A DNA stretch of 45,592 bases from the NCBI GenBank assembly GCA_902788995.1, contig CADAMO010000004.1, positions 1-45,592 of the forward strand, given 5' to 3'. Below the pieces are notes generated by a model. That model did no database searches, was not told where the DNA came from, and saw only the letters and a list, made by a program, of their open reading frames with translations. Made by a program: the position numbers and the translations under genes. Origin of the DNA: Oscillospiraceae bacterium (GTDB lineage Bacteria; Bacillota; Clostridia; Oscillospirales; Acutalibacteraceae). This document shows positions 13,269 to 21,399 of the stretch, piece by piece. Each line of letters starts with the position of its first letter. Positions within the stretch are counted from its first letter, which is position 1.

Positions 13269-14177
13269 ATGCTGACAGGCTTTGAACAATTATGCAACAA
13301 ATACCGAATCGTCTCCGTCGCGCCTCTTCTGAAGGGTTGGTCGGGCGATAAAAAATACATACTCGAAAGCAGCAGCGGAGAAAAGTACGTTCTTCGGCTA
13401 TCGGATCACAATCTGTATGAAAAAAAGAAGCAGCAATTCGAGCTGCTGAAAAAGATCGAAGGGCTCGGGCTGAACTGCTCCCGGTCGGTCGCGTTTGGCA
13501 TGAAAGCGGACGGCGGCGTCTATACGCTTCTTTCTTATCTGGAAGGAGAAGACGGCGAAAACGCGGTTGCGGCGCTTGCGGATCAGGCGGCGTACCGGCT
13601 GGGCGTTGAAGCCGGAAAGTGTCTGTGTAAACTCCATGCCGTCGATATCCCGCCGCAGGAGCGCACGTGGTGGGAGCGCTATCTGGAAAAAATGCCGCGG
13701 AAGATCGCCGCGCTTGATGCCTGCGCCTATCGACTGCCGATGCAGGATAAGATTTTAGATTACTATAAAACGCATTACAAAATCATGAAAGACCGCCCGC
13801 TTGTCTTATGCCACGGCGATTATCACCTCGGGAATATGATCGTCCGCAACGGAAAGATCGGGATCATCGACTTTGACAAAAACGGCGTCGCCGATCCTTA
13901 TGACGATTTCAAACCGTTTTGCTGGAACGTGATGGTCAGCGAGTATTTTGAGACGGGACTGATCAACGGGTATTTCGATGACCGCGTTCCGGAGGATTTC
14001 TGGCGCGTGCTGAAATTCTATACCGCCGAAAGCCTGATCTCCCATCTGCCGTGGTCCGTCAAATTCGGGCAGCAGGAAATAAAGACCGCGCTTGAAGTGG
14101 CAGACCGTCAGATGAAATGGTACGGCCATTTCGAGCTCGACGTGCCGACGTGGTACAAAGGAATCGAACCGTTTTGA
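13269..14177 (+). CDS. APH-family phosphotransferase (aminoglycoside/choline-kinase-like)
   Basis: A 302-residue small-molecule kinase. The N lobe has KKYILESSSGEKYVLRLSD with the ATP-binding Lys. The C lobe carries the Brenner motif VLCHGDYHLGNMIVRNGKIG followed by IIDFDKNGVADPYDDF, so catalytic HGD, the Asn and the metal-binding DFD are all in place. The family phosphorylates aminoglycosides, macrolides, choline, homoserine and other hydroxyl groups; the substrate cannot be assigned. GAAAGGGA precedes the ATG at 13269. Codon usage is more AT-rich here than in the flanking dehydrogenase, as it is in the next two genes, which may reflect a different origin. A GNAT gene follows 91 bases later, possibly co-transcribed. 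Confidence 0.88.
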   Translation: MLTGFEQLCNKYRIVSVAPLLKGWSGDKKYILESSSGEKYVLRLSDHNLYEKKKQQFELLKKIEGLGLNCSRSVAFGMKADGGVYTLLSYLEGEDGENAVAALADQAAYRLGVEAGKCLCKLHAVDIPPQERTWWERYLEKMPRKIAALDACAYRLPMQDKILDYYKTHYKIMKDRPLVLCHGDYHLGNMIVRNGKIGIIDFDKNGVADPYDDFKPFCWNVMVSEYFETGLINGYFDDRVPEDFWRVLKFYTAESLISHLPWSVKFGQQEIKTALEVADRQMKWYGHFELDVPTWYKGIEPF

Positions 14178-14268
14178 AAAATGAAAGATAAAAAAATCAG
14201 GGGGCCATTCTGACGGGAGAATAGAGGGAACCGGCCCTGTTTTATACGCAAGAAAAGGGTAACAGAAG

Positions 14269-14760
14269 ATGATTTGCCGATTATTGGGGAAACATGAGGT
14301 TCGCCTTTGGCTGCCAGAATTGTTTGCCGTTCTGCATGAGAATATGAGCGTCATCGCCCCGACCGGGAATTCTTACGACCGGGATTATGCGCTGTGGAGC
14401 GACGCCGTCGCCTCCGCCCTGCAACAGGAAAACCGGCAGATCGTTTTGATCCTCAATGACGGTGCGCTGATCGGTTATCTGCAATACTACACGAACGAAA
14501 CGACCTTCATGATCGAAGAAGCGCAGGTGAAACCGGCGTTTCAGGCACGCGGCGTGATCCGTGGCGCGTTCTCTTTTGTCGCCGGTATGATTCCTCCGGA
14601 CGTTCCATACGCGGAGGCCTATGCGCACAGGAAAAACACCCGGTCGCAAGCCATACTGGAGACGCACGGCTTTACCCGCATCGGAGAAAACAAAAACGGG
14701 AACAGCTATCATTACCGCGCGGATTGTCAGGCGTTTCTTGAGCGGGTCAGAGGGGGCTGA
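14269..14760 (+). CDS. GNAT-family acetyltransferase
   Basis: A 163-residue protein with the GNAT core: beta-strand VLILNDGALIGYLQYYTNET, then EEAQVKPAFQARGVIRGAFSFVAGMI in the place of motif A (Q-x-x-G-V-x-R-G for acetyl-CoA), then YAEAYAHRKNTRSQAILETHGFTRIGE for motif B. It transfers an acetyl group from acetyl-CoA to an unknown amine. AAAAGGGTAACAGAAG precedes the ATG. The substrate is unknown; the neighbouring APH-like kinase raises the possibility of two modifying enzymes working on related small molecules, but that is only proximity. Confidence 0.83.
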   Translation: MICRLLGKHEVRLWLPELFAVLHENMSVIAPTGNSYDRDYALWSDAVASALQQENRQIVLILNDGALIGYLQYYTNETTFMIEEAQVKPAFQARGVIRGAFSFVAGMIPPDVPYAEAYAHRKNTRSQAILETHGFTRIGENKNGNSYHYRADCQAFLERVRGG

Positions 14761-14845
14761 AAACATTAGCCAGGGAACGGTCAGCGTGAAAATATTACCG
14801 TACCCCTTTTTTTTCTTGGTTTAATCCACGAGTTTTGAAAAAGGC

Positions 14846-14874
14846 TTGATAAATTGGGCGACGTCGGCTATAAT
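14846..14874 (+). promoter_or_regulatory. Promoter of the DUF4143 ATPase gene
   Basis: TTGATA (14846-14851) and TATAAT (14869-14874) with 17-base spacing. Confidence 0.75.
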
Positions 14875-14910
14875 AATATTGCATATTAAATCAGACGGAG
14901 GCGATCTTCG

Positions 14911-16134
14911 TTGTATATTTCACGCCATGCCGAACCGGCGGTTGAACAGCTTTCCAAAATGTTCGGCGCCGTATTGGTTGCCGGTCCGAGGCAGGTTGGA
15001 AAAACAACCATGCTGAAAAAGATAACAAAGGACGTTCATTACGCCACGATGGACGATATGGTCCTGTTGGCAAGCGCGCGGGAAGAGAGCGGCACTTTTT
15101 TTAAGGATAACCCGCCGCCGGTTTTTGTGGATGAGATCCAGAAGGCGCCGGAGCTGTTCCCACAGATCAAAATGATACTTGACAGGGATCGCAAAAAGGG
15201 GCAGTTCTTCATGTGCGGTTCTCAACAGTTCCGGATGATGAAAAACGTCAGCGAATCTCTTGCCGGAAGAATCGGTCTGATCACGCTTCTCGGATTTTCG
15301 CTGCGTGAAACGCACCATGTCGACTGCGATCTGCCATTTCTTCCGACCGACGCGTATTTTGCCGAACGAAGGAAAAGCCTTGCGCCGGTCTCCTATGACG
15401 AGGTGTGGGAAACGATCCACCGCGGCAGTATGCCGGAGCTCTGTGAGAATCCCGACTTCGACTGGCAGATGTTTTACGGCGCCTATGTCAGAACCTACAT
15501 TGAGCGGGACGTCAGGGAGCTGACTGAGATCGGCGATACGGTCAAATTTGCAAAGTTTATGACCGCCGCGGCCGCATCCACAGGGCAGCTTCTGAATCTG
15601 GCGTCCCTTGCCAGGGACGTCGGGATCAGCCAGCCCACTGCGGACCGGTGGATGTCTGTTCTTGTCGCTTCCAACCTGGTGTACCTGCTGCATCCCTATT
15701 CCAACAACATCACGAAACGCGCCGTCAAAACGCCGAAATTATATTTTCTTGATACAGGACTGGCGGCCTATCTGACAAAGTGGAATACGGTGGACGTTCT
15801 GAAAAACGGTGCGATGGCCGGCGCGTTCTTTGAGAGCTTCGTTATAACGGAGATCATCAAGAGCTATTACAACAAGGGGATCCTCGAACCGCCGCTTTAC
15901 TTCTACCGCGATAAGGATATGAACGAAATCGACCTGCTGATCGAAGACGGAGGCGTTCTTTATCCGCTCGAGATGAAAAAACACGCCGATCCGCAGAAGC
16001 GTGACATAGACGCCTTTTCCGTGCTTGATAAAATTCCCGGCGTTCAGCGCGGTCCGGGCGGGGTTGTCTGCCTGTATGACAACCTTGTCACGCTGCACGG
16101 AAACGACCGTGCCATACCGGTCAACTATTTGTGA
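14911..16134 (+). CDS. AAA-type ATPase with DUF4143 C-terminal domain
   Basis: A 407-residue protein. Walker A is VAGPRQVGKTTML (about residues 23-35) and Walker B with the sensor region is PPPVFVDEIQKAPELF (about 69-84). The DUF4143 part follows (FYGAYVRTYIERDVRELTEIGD; winged-helix-like LNLASLARDVGISQPTADRW), ending in a nuclease-like fold with EIDLLIEDGGVLYPLEMKK, the ExK-type arrangement of PD-(D/E)XK proteins. The role of the family is unclear. The start is a TTG at 14911: CGGAGGC ends 8 bases before it and no ATG gives an intact P-loop. It is a single-gene unit; codon use is lower in GC than in the flanking genes, suggesting transfer. Confidence 0.88.
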   Translation: MYISRHAEPAVEQLSKMFGAVLVAGPRQVGKTTMLKKITKDVHYATMDDMVLLASAREESGTFFKDNPPPVFVDEIQKAPELFPQIKMILDRDRKKGQFFMCGSQQFRMMKNVSESLAGRIGLITLLGFSLRETHHVDCDLPFLPTDAYFAERRKSLAPVSYDEVWETIHRGSMPELCENPDFDWQMFYGAYVRTYIERDVRELTEIGDTVKFAKFMTAAAASTGQLLNLASLARDVGISQPTADRWMSVLVASNLVYLLHPYSNNITKRAVKTPKLYFLDTGLAAYLTKWNTVDVLKNGAMAGAFFESFVITEIIKSYYNKGILEPPLYFYRDKDMNEIDLLIEDGGVLYPLEMKKHADPQKRDIDAFSVLDKIPGVQRGPGGVVCLYDNLVTLHGNDRAIPVNYL

Positions 16135-16307
16135 GAAGACTTAAGGACAGAAAACCGTTCCCGGTCAACGCCGGGCGTTAAATCATCCCTGTCTTTACGC
16201 CAATCGGTTTCCGTGGTGAATATGCAGTAAGAACTTTTTCAAACTTATTGCAAAAATGTCACAAACGCCAAACATTTTTCCCTTGCGTCATTTTTTTAAC
16301 AAATCGC

Positions 16308-16335
16308 TTGCAAACGGGGATTTTTTTGGTATAAT
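16308..16335 (+). promoter_or_regulatory. gap promoter
   Basis: TTGCAA (16308-16313) and TATAAT (16330-16335) with 16-base spacing. The rest of the 261-base gap before gap is AT-rich; I saw no CggR-like operator repeat. Confidence 0.7.
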
Positions 16336-16395
16336 ATAGCATGGTAAATTAAGGAGCGCCGGAAAGGCGCATCCAAAAAACGGAGGAATATTATC

Positions 16396-17430
16396 ATGTC
16401 TGTTAAAGTTGCTATTAACGGTTTCGGCAGAATCGGCCGTCTTGCGTTCCGTCAGATGTTCGGCGCGGAAGGCTACGAAGTGGTCGCCATCAACGACCTG
16501 ACCAGCCCCAAGATGCTGGCTCACCTGCTCAAGTATGATACCGCCCAGAAGGGTTACTGCGGCGTGATGGGCGAGAACCTTCACACCGTGTGCGCCGACG
16601 ACGAGGCCGGTACCATCACCGTGGACGGCAAGACCCTGAAAATATATGCGGAAAAAGACGCCGCCAACTGCCCCTGGGGCGAGCTGGGCGTTGACGTCGT
16701 GCTGGAGTGCACCGGCTTCTACTGCTCCAAAGAGAAGAGCATGGCCCACATCAACGCGGGCGCCAAGAAGGTCGTTATCTCCGCTCCTGCCGGCAACGAT
16801 CTGAAGACCATCGTCTACTCCGTCAACGAGAAGACCCTGACCGCTGACGATCAGATCATCTCCGCCGCTTCCTGCACCACCAACTGCCTGGCTCCCATGG
16901 CCAAGGCCCTCAACGAGTATGCTCCCATCCAGAGCGGCATCATGAGCACCATCCACGCCTACACCGGCGATCAGATGATCCTTGACGGCCCCCACAGAAA
17001 GGGCGACCTGAGAAGAGCCCGCGCCGGCGCCGCCAACATCGTTCCCAACTCCACGGGCGCTGCCAAGGCCATCGGCCTGGTCATCCCCGAGCTGAACGGC
17101 AAATTGATCGGTTCCGCTCAGAGAGTGCCCGTACCGACCGGCTCCACCACCATCCTGACCGCTGTCGTCAAGGGTGACGACGTGACCAAGGAAGGCATTA
17201 ACGCCGCCATGAAGGCCGCCGCTTCCGAGTCCTACGGCTACAACGAGGATCCCATCGTTTCCTCCGACGTCATCGGCATGCGCTTCGGCTCCCTGTTCGA
17301 CGCCACTCAGACCATGGTCTCCCCCCTGGGCGACGGTCTGTATCAGGTTCAGGTCGTGTCCTGGTATGACAACGAGAACTCCTACACCAGCCAGATGGTC
17401 CGCACCATCAAGTATTTCGCTGAGCTGTAA
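16396..17430 (+). CDS. gap: Glyceraldehyde-3-phosphate dehydrogenase, type I
   Basis: A 344-residue glycolytic enzyme. NAD domain: [18 protein letters not shown] at the N terminus. Catalytic Cys in [16 protein letters not shown] (about residue 156), His in [11 protein letters not shown], phosphate-site Arg in [20 protein letters not shown], and the C-terminal [15 protein letters not shown]. It oxidises glyceraldehyde-3-phosphate with NAD and phosphate to 1,3-bisphosphoglycerate. CGGAGGA precedes the ATG at 16396. Codon use is strongly biased to a few C-ending codons and to AAG and CTG, as expected for a very highly expressed gene. It is monocistronic, with its own promoter and a strong terminator; the usual glycolytic cluster (pgk, tpi) is not adjacent. 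Confidence 0.97.
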   Translation: MSVKVAINGFGRIGRLAFRQMFGAEGYEVVAINDLTSPKMLAHLLKYDTAQKGYCGVMGENLHTVCADDEAGTITVDGKTLKIYAEKDAANCPWGELGVDVVLECTGFYCSKEKSMAHINAGAKKVVISAPAGNDLKTIVYSVNEKTLTADDQIISAASCTTNCLAPMAKALNEYAPIQSGIMSTIHAYTGDQMILDGPHRKGDLRRARAGAANIVPNSTGAAKAIGLVIPELNGKLIGSAQRVPVPTGSTTILTAVVKGDDVTKEGINAAMKAAASESYGYNEDPIVSSDVIGMRFGSLFDATQTMVSPLGDGLYQVQVVSWYDNENSYTSQMVRTIKYFAEL

Positions 17431-17453
17431 GCAGTTCCGCCAGATAAACGGCA

Positions 17454-17487
17454 ATCCCCCGGTCTCACGGCCGGGGGATATTTTTTT
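17454..17487 (+). terminator. gap terminator
   Basis: ATCCCCCGG (17454-17462) pairs with CCGGGGGAT (17471-17479), followed by ATTTTTTT. Confidence 0.93.
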
Positions 17488-17522
17488 GCTCTTTTCACCG
17501 TAATAAAGTCTGCAATGGAAAA

Positions 17523-19736
17523 TCAGACGGAAAACCGGAACGTCCGGCTCTCGCCCGCTTGCAGTCGGAGCGTCCCGCGGGGCGTTCCGGCCACCAGCAG
17601 CCGGGTTTCCACGCGGCGGCAGGCGGAAACGGTGACCGTCACTTCCCCGCTCTGCGTCCAGCGGATCTCCGCCGCTCCGTCGGGGAAACGGATCCCCTTC
17701 ACATGACCGCCGCGCAGCCGCTCCGGCAGGGCCGGAAGGATCGACAGGGCGTCGGGCTGCCAGCGGAACAGCAGCTCCTGAACGGCGTTCACCGCGCCGA
17801 AGGCCGCATCCAGCTGCACAAAGCATTCCCCGTCCCAGTTGATCGTGGTGCCCATGTTGCGCCAGTCGTTGTGGGTGGTGAAAAGGGAATCCAGAACCAC
17901 GGCCTTGGCCATGCCGTCAAGGCATTCCGCGGCGCGCCCGGCCTCGCCCATGCGGGCCCATATGCACGCCATGTGCGCCAGCGACCAGCCGGACTGCGCC
18001 CCCAGCTCCCGCAGCTCCACCGCTTTTTTAAAGGCCGCCCACAGGGCAGGGTCCGACTGTGCCGTGACCTCCGTCCCCGGGAACACCGGATAGAGGTGGG
18101 ACAGGTGCCGGTGGGCGTAGTGATCTTTGAGCTCCGGGCGCATCCATTCCTTCACCGCCCCATCCTCATTGATCTGATAGGGCGGGATGGCGTTCAGCAG
18201 AGCCCGGAAGTCGGCCGCCTCCTCCGCATACAGGCCGGTGATCCCGATGCCGGTGAGAAGGTTGGTCAGCAGCTCCTTCATCACGGCGAAATCCATGGTT
18301 GCGTTCTGCGCGGCCTCCCCCGCGCCGCCGAGGGGCGTATTTTCGGGCGAGACGGAGGGGTACAGACGGAGACGACCGTTTTCCTTCACCGCGTAATCCC
18401 GGTAAAACAGCGCCGCCTCGTACATGAAGGGCAGAATTTCCTCCTTCAGCAGGGCCTCGTCCCGGGTGTAGAGATAGTACTCCCAGAAATGGCGGCTCAG
18501 CCACCCCGCGCAGCTGATCCAGTTGTCAATGACCGAAACCGGCACGCACACGCCGGCGGACAGGGGCGACGTATAGGCGGAGATCCAGATGCCGGAGCAG
18601 CCGAACACTTGCCGCGCGCACTCGCGGAATTTTGCCGTTTTGGCGGTGTAGTACCGCAGCAGCGGCGGCAGGGCGTAAGAAAGCCCGCCGGCCATGGCGT
18701 GCCAGTAGGTCTGCTCCACGTTTTCGTTGGCCACGAACTGGCTCCAGGGCAGGTGGTCCGCCCCGTGCCACAGGCCGTAAAGCGGAACGGGCAGGCCCTT
18801 TTCGTGGGTCGCGCTGATGAACAGATACCGCCCGAAGCGCCAGAGGCGTTCCAGCAGCGCCGGCGAGGCCTCTTCCTCGTAGGCCTCCGCCAGCAATTGT
18901 TCATTGGTCGCTTCGTGGGCGGCGTCCTCCGCCAGTTCGATGGAGACGGCGTCGTACAGGGGCCGGTGCAAAGCGACGTGCGACGCCAGCAGCGCGTCGT
19001 AGGCGCTGCCCTCCACGCCCTCCAGAGAACAGTCGGAGCCGTGGGAGGCGCAGCGGATCAGCACCGTGTAGTCGGTCCCCGTGACCCGCAGGCCGTCGCC
19101 GCAGACCTCGGAGGAATCATCTCCTGTGACGCGCAGGTTGACGGCGGTATAGCCATCCGCGGAGGCGCGGAACAGGCCGTTTTCCGTCGTCCTGCTCTCC
19201 ACGGCGTCGTTATATAATCTGAAATCAAAGGTCTGTGTAAAGGGCCGGTCGGCGGTAAACCGCAGGACCGTCACGTCCGCCGCGCGGGAGACAAAGCCCC
19301 GGCGGCAATACCGGCAGCCGTCAACGGTAAATTCCACGAAGGCTTCGCCGGTCTGCATGTTGATCCCGCGCCGGTACCGCCGGAACAGGGCGGCGGGTTC
19401 AAAGCGGAGCTCCAGCCACCCCAGCGGATGCGGGCAGCCGCAACCGGCCGCATAGCCCTTTTCCCGCAGGGCGCGGCCGATGTTGTCGTCGTTGGCGGCC
19501 GCGTCGTCTCCCCGGTCCAGCGCCGCCCGCTGGGCGCGGAAAGCGGCGGTCACGTCCGGGATGGGCGGGTCGTCGCCGTCCTCCCACAGGTCGAAGCGGT
19601 TAAAGGTGACCGTTTCCTCACCGACGGCGCCGGGGATCAGCGCGCCGGTGAGGCCGTTGCCCAGGGGCAGCGCCTCCCGCCAGCGCTCCTTGTGCCACGA
19701 GGCCGGTTTTTTCAGGGTGTAAACGTGTCGGCTCAT
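17523..19736 (-). CDS. GH95-family glycoside hydrolase (alpha-L-fucosidase/galactosidase type)
   Basis: A 737-residue protein without signal peptide. An N-terminal beta-sandwich (WREALPLGNGLTGALIPGAV, TFNRFDLWEDGDDPP) leads to an alpha/alpha toroid. GH95 catalytic positions appear conserved: the paired Asn in FVANENVEQTYWHAMAGG, a Glu in VKEWMRPELKDHYAHRHLSHL and the Asp in CFVQLDAAFGAVNAVQELL, with RHLSHLYPVFPGTEV and QSGWSLAHMACIWAR also typical. The family removes fucose or galactose from glycans by inversion. It is somewhat divergent (QLDAAFG for the usual QIDGNFG). GAAGGAG precedes the ATG at 19736. It is last in a tight four-gene minus-strand run with flavin reductase, acylphosphatase and TipAS genes, which give no hint of its substrate. 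It probably acts on imported oligosaccharides. Confidence 0.83.
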   Translation of the reverse strand: MSRHVYTLKKPASWHKERWREALPLGNGLTGALIPGAVGEETVTFNRFDLWEDGDDPPIPDVTAAFRAQRAALDRGDDAAANDDNIGRALREKGYAAGCGCPHPLGWLELRFEPAALFRRYRRGINMQTGEAFVEFTVDGCRYCRRGFVSRAADVTVLRFTADRPFTQTFDFRLYNDAVESRTTENGLFRASADGYTAVNLRVTGDDSSEVCGDGLRVTGTDYTVLIRCASHGSDCSLEGVEGSAYDALLASHVALHRPLYDAVSIELAEDAAHEATNEQLLAEAYEEEASPALLERLWRFGRYLFISATHEKGLPVPLYGLWHGADHLPWSQFVANENVEQTYWHAMAGGLSYALPPLLRYYTAKTAKFRECARQVFGCSGIWISAYTSPLSAGVCVPVSVIDNWISCAGWLSRHFWEYYLYTRDEALLKEEILPFMYEAALFYRDYAVKENGRLRLYPSVSPENTPLGGAGEAAQNATMDFAVMKELLTNLLTGIGITGLYAEEAADFRALLNAIPPYQINEDGAVKEWMRPELKDHYAHRHLSHLYPVFPGTEVTAQSDPALWAAFKKAVELRELGAQSGWSLAHMACIWARMGEAGRAAECLDGMAKAVVLDSLFTTHNDWRNMGTTINWDGECFVQLDAAFGAVNAVQELLFRWQPDALSILPALPERLRGGHVKGIRFPDGAAEIRWTQSGEVTVTVSACRRVETRLLVAGTPRGTLRLQAGESRTFRFSV

Positions 19737-19760
19737 GGGGCCTTCTCCTTCCCGCGTGCG

Positions 19761-20276
19761 TCAGTCCTCGATCAGATACGCCGCGACGATCTCGCCGAAA
19801 TAGGCGATATGGTCTTCTGTCTCAACGGAATAGAACCGGCGGCGGAGCGCCTCCGGCAGGCGGGCGGCGGTCTGCTCCTCCCGGTAGATCACGCGGCATT
19901 CCAGCGTGAGGGGGCATTCCTTCAGGCCCGGAACGGAAACGACCTCCGGGGGAACCGGCGTCAGGCCCGCCTCGGCCAGCTTGTCCATCTCCCGGCCGCT
20001 CTTCGTTCCGCAGACGGTAAAGGCTTTTTTGTCAAAGCCGTTCACCGGCACGTTGACGGTGAACTCCGGGTTGGCATCCAGCATTTCGCGGGTATAGCGG
20101 TTGTCCCGCACATAGGCGACGAATACCGGCAGTTCCCAGATGCGGCCGATATGGCCCCAGCCGATCACCATGGAATTGACCTTTTCGCCGTTTTTCGTCG
20201 TGAGCAGCACGCCCCGGCGCAGCGCCGCGGTGATCGTATTGGCATAATCGGTGATTTCAATCGGTTGTTTCCGCAT
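19761..20276 (-). CDS. Flavin reductase-like FMN-binding split-barrel protein
   Basis: A 171-residue protein of the flavin reductase family. The N-terminal segment GVLLTTKNGEKVNSMVIGWGHIGRIWELPVFVAYV and the helix RDNRYTREMLDANPEFTVNVP are the recognised FMN-site pattern; CGTKSGREMDKLAEAGL follows. In the cell such proteins reduce flavin with NAD(P)H or bind FMN for another redox partner. It lies 15 bases after the acylphosphatase gene and 24 bases before the GH95 gene, so it is probably in one transcript with them. The start ATG at 20276 follows AAGGAGGAAAC. Confidence 0.87.
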   Translation of the reverse strand: MRKQPIEITDYANTITAALRRGVLLTTKNGEKVNSMVIGWGHIGRIWELPVFVAYVRDNRYTREMLDANPEFTVNVPVNGFDKKAFTVCGTKSGREMDKLAEAGLTPVPPEVVSVPGLKECPLTLECRVIYREEQTAARLPEALRRRFYSVETEDHIAYFGEIVAAYLIED

Positions 20277-20291
20277 GGTTGTTTCCTCCTT

Positions 20292-20579
20292 TTATTCGTC
20301 GTCCCGGACGTGAAAACCCGTTTCGCCCTCGATCACGGGAAGGGTCTTCACGCGCAGGTTCTCGATCTTCACGTAGGTTCCCCGTTCCACGGCAAGGATC
20401 ACGCCGTCGAGCTGTTCCCGGGTCCCCTGCAGCTCCATGGAGACGGAGCCGTCAAAGTTGTTGCGTACCCAGCCGGTGACGCCGAGGGCGCTTGCCGCCT
20501 GACGCGCCCGCCAGCGGAACCCCACGCCCTGCACCCAGCCGTAAAAAACGATGGCTTGCCGGATCTTTCCCTCCATCAT
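20292..20579 (-). CDS. acyP: Acylphosphatase
   Basis: A 95-residue protein with the acylphosphatase signature FYGWVQGVGFRWRARQAASA and TGWVRNNFDGSVSMELQG. The catalytic Arg (in GFRWRA) and Asn (in VRNNFDGS) are both present. It hydrolyses acyl phosphates such as carbamoyl phosphate and 1,3-bisphosphoglycerate in the cytoplasm. GAGGAGA precedes paired ATGs at 20579 and 20576; either may be used. It is second in the TipAS to GH95 run, 63 bases after the TipAS gene. Confidence 0.93.
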   Translation of the reverse strand: MMEGKIRQAIVFYGWVQGVGFRWRARQAASALGVTGWVRNNFDGSVSMELQGTREQLDGVILAVERGTYVKIENLRVKTLPVIEGETGFHVRDDE

Positions 20580-20642
20580 GCTCTCTCCTCATCTCCATAC
20601 CGTTTTGCATCGCGCATCGCGGCATTGTCCCTGTCGGTTTTT

Positions 20643-21041
20643 TCAGGCTTCGCAGTACAGCCGGATCGCCTCGGCGGCAAAGGCAGCCGTACCCTGACCG
20701 CCCGCCCGGTCGATATGGTCGGTGAATTCGCCGCCAGCGGCGTAAAGCTGCCCCAGCCCCGCCAGAATTTCATTGGTGCAGGTGTAAAAACGGGCGGTGA
20801 TATAGTCCTGCAGCGCTTTGACCTGGGCCTGCGCCTCGGGGGCGGAGGCGGGCTGCGCTTTCAGCTCGCCGAAACCGGCGAGAAGTGCCGTCAGCCCCTC
20901 GCCGGCCGCCTGCAGGGCTTCCCTGCTCTGTCCGGCGGTCTTCTGTTTATATTCCGCATAGGCGGCCGTATCGCCCCACCGGGCTTTTGCCTCTTTTGCG
21001 TATGCGTCGGCGCGCCCTGCGGTTGTCGCGGTCTGTTCCAT
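20643..21041 (-). CDS. Stand-alone TipAS domain protein
   Basis: A 132-residue helical protein matching the antibiotic-binding C-terminal half of TipA: ARWGDTAAYAEYKQKTAGQS, APEAQAQVKALQDYITARFY, then TCTNEILAGLGQLYAAGGEF and GTAAFAAEAIRLYCEA. TipAL of Streptomyces joins this domain to a MerR DNA-binding half; here only the ligand-binding half is encoded, as in the short TipAS form. A globin-like cavity with a Cys (FYTC) binds thiopeptides in TipA. AAAGGAGA lies 8 bases before the ATG at 21041; the longer frame is not supported. It heads the minus-strand run. It may sequester a small molecule rather than regulate genes. Confidence 0.87.
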   Translation of the reverse strand: MEQTATTAGRADAYAKEAKARWGDTAAYAEYKQKTAGQSREALQAAGEGLTALLAGFGELKAQPASAPEAQAQVKALQDYITARFYTCTNEILAGLGQLYAAGGEFTDHIDRAGGQGTAAFAAEAIRLYCEA

Positions 21042-21288
21042 GGTCTCGTCTCCTTTGGTTTTTCTCCCTGTCATGATACCACGGATCGGCCGGATTTGAA
21101 AGGATTTTTGCGCGTTTTTTTATCGGCAGCAAAAAAAATGTTGCTTGCGTGAACAGCGGCACGGAGGCGCCGCGCTGCCGCATGGGCAAATCTTCTGAAA
21201 ACCAAGAACTGACGGCTGGAAAATCCCCTCGCCAATACCCGGTCTGCGCGGGGTCCGTTCCTACGGACCGGCGGGCGGCATTCCCTTC

Positions 21289-21317
21289 TTGACATCCTTT
21301 TCGGCGGCGGGTACAAT
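21289..21317 (+). promoter_or_regulatory. Promoter of the Y-family polymerase gene
   Basis: TTGACA (21289-21294) and TACAAT (21312-21317), 17-base spacing. I saw no LexA-box palindrome nearby. Confidence 0.75.
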
Positions 21318-21399
21318 ATTCATATAGATTATCTTAACAGGAAATCAACAACCATACAATACGGCCGGAAGCGCGGCGCGGGAAAGGACGGGGACGACG

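Noticed and set aside
16288..17826. 512-residue open frame on the minus strand
   Set aside because: Antisense to gap, crosses its terminator and promoter, and has no recognisable fold.
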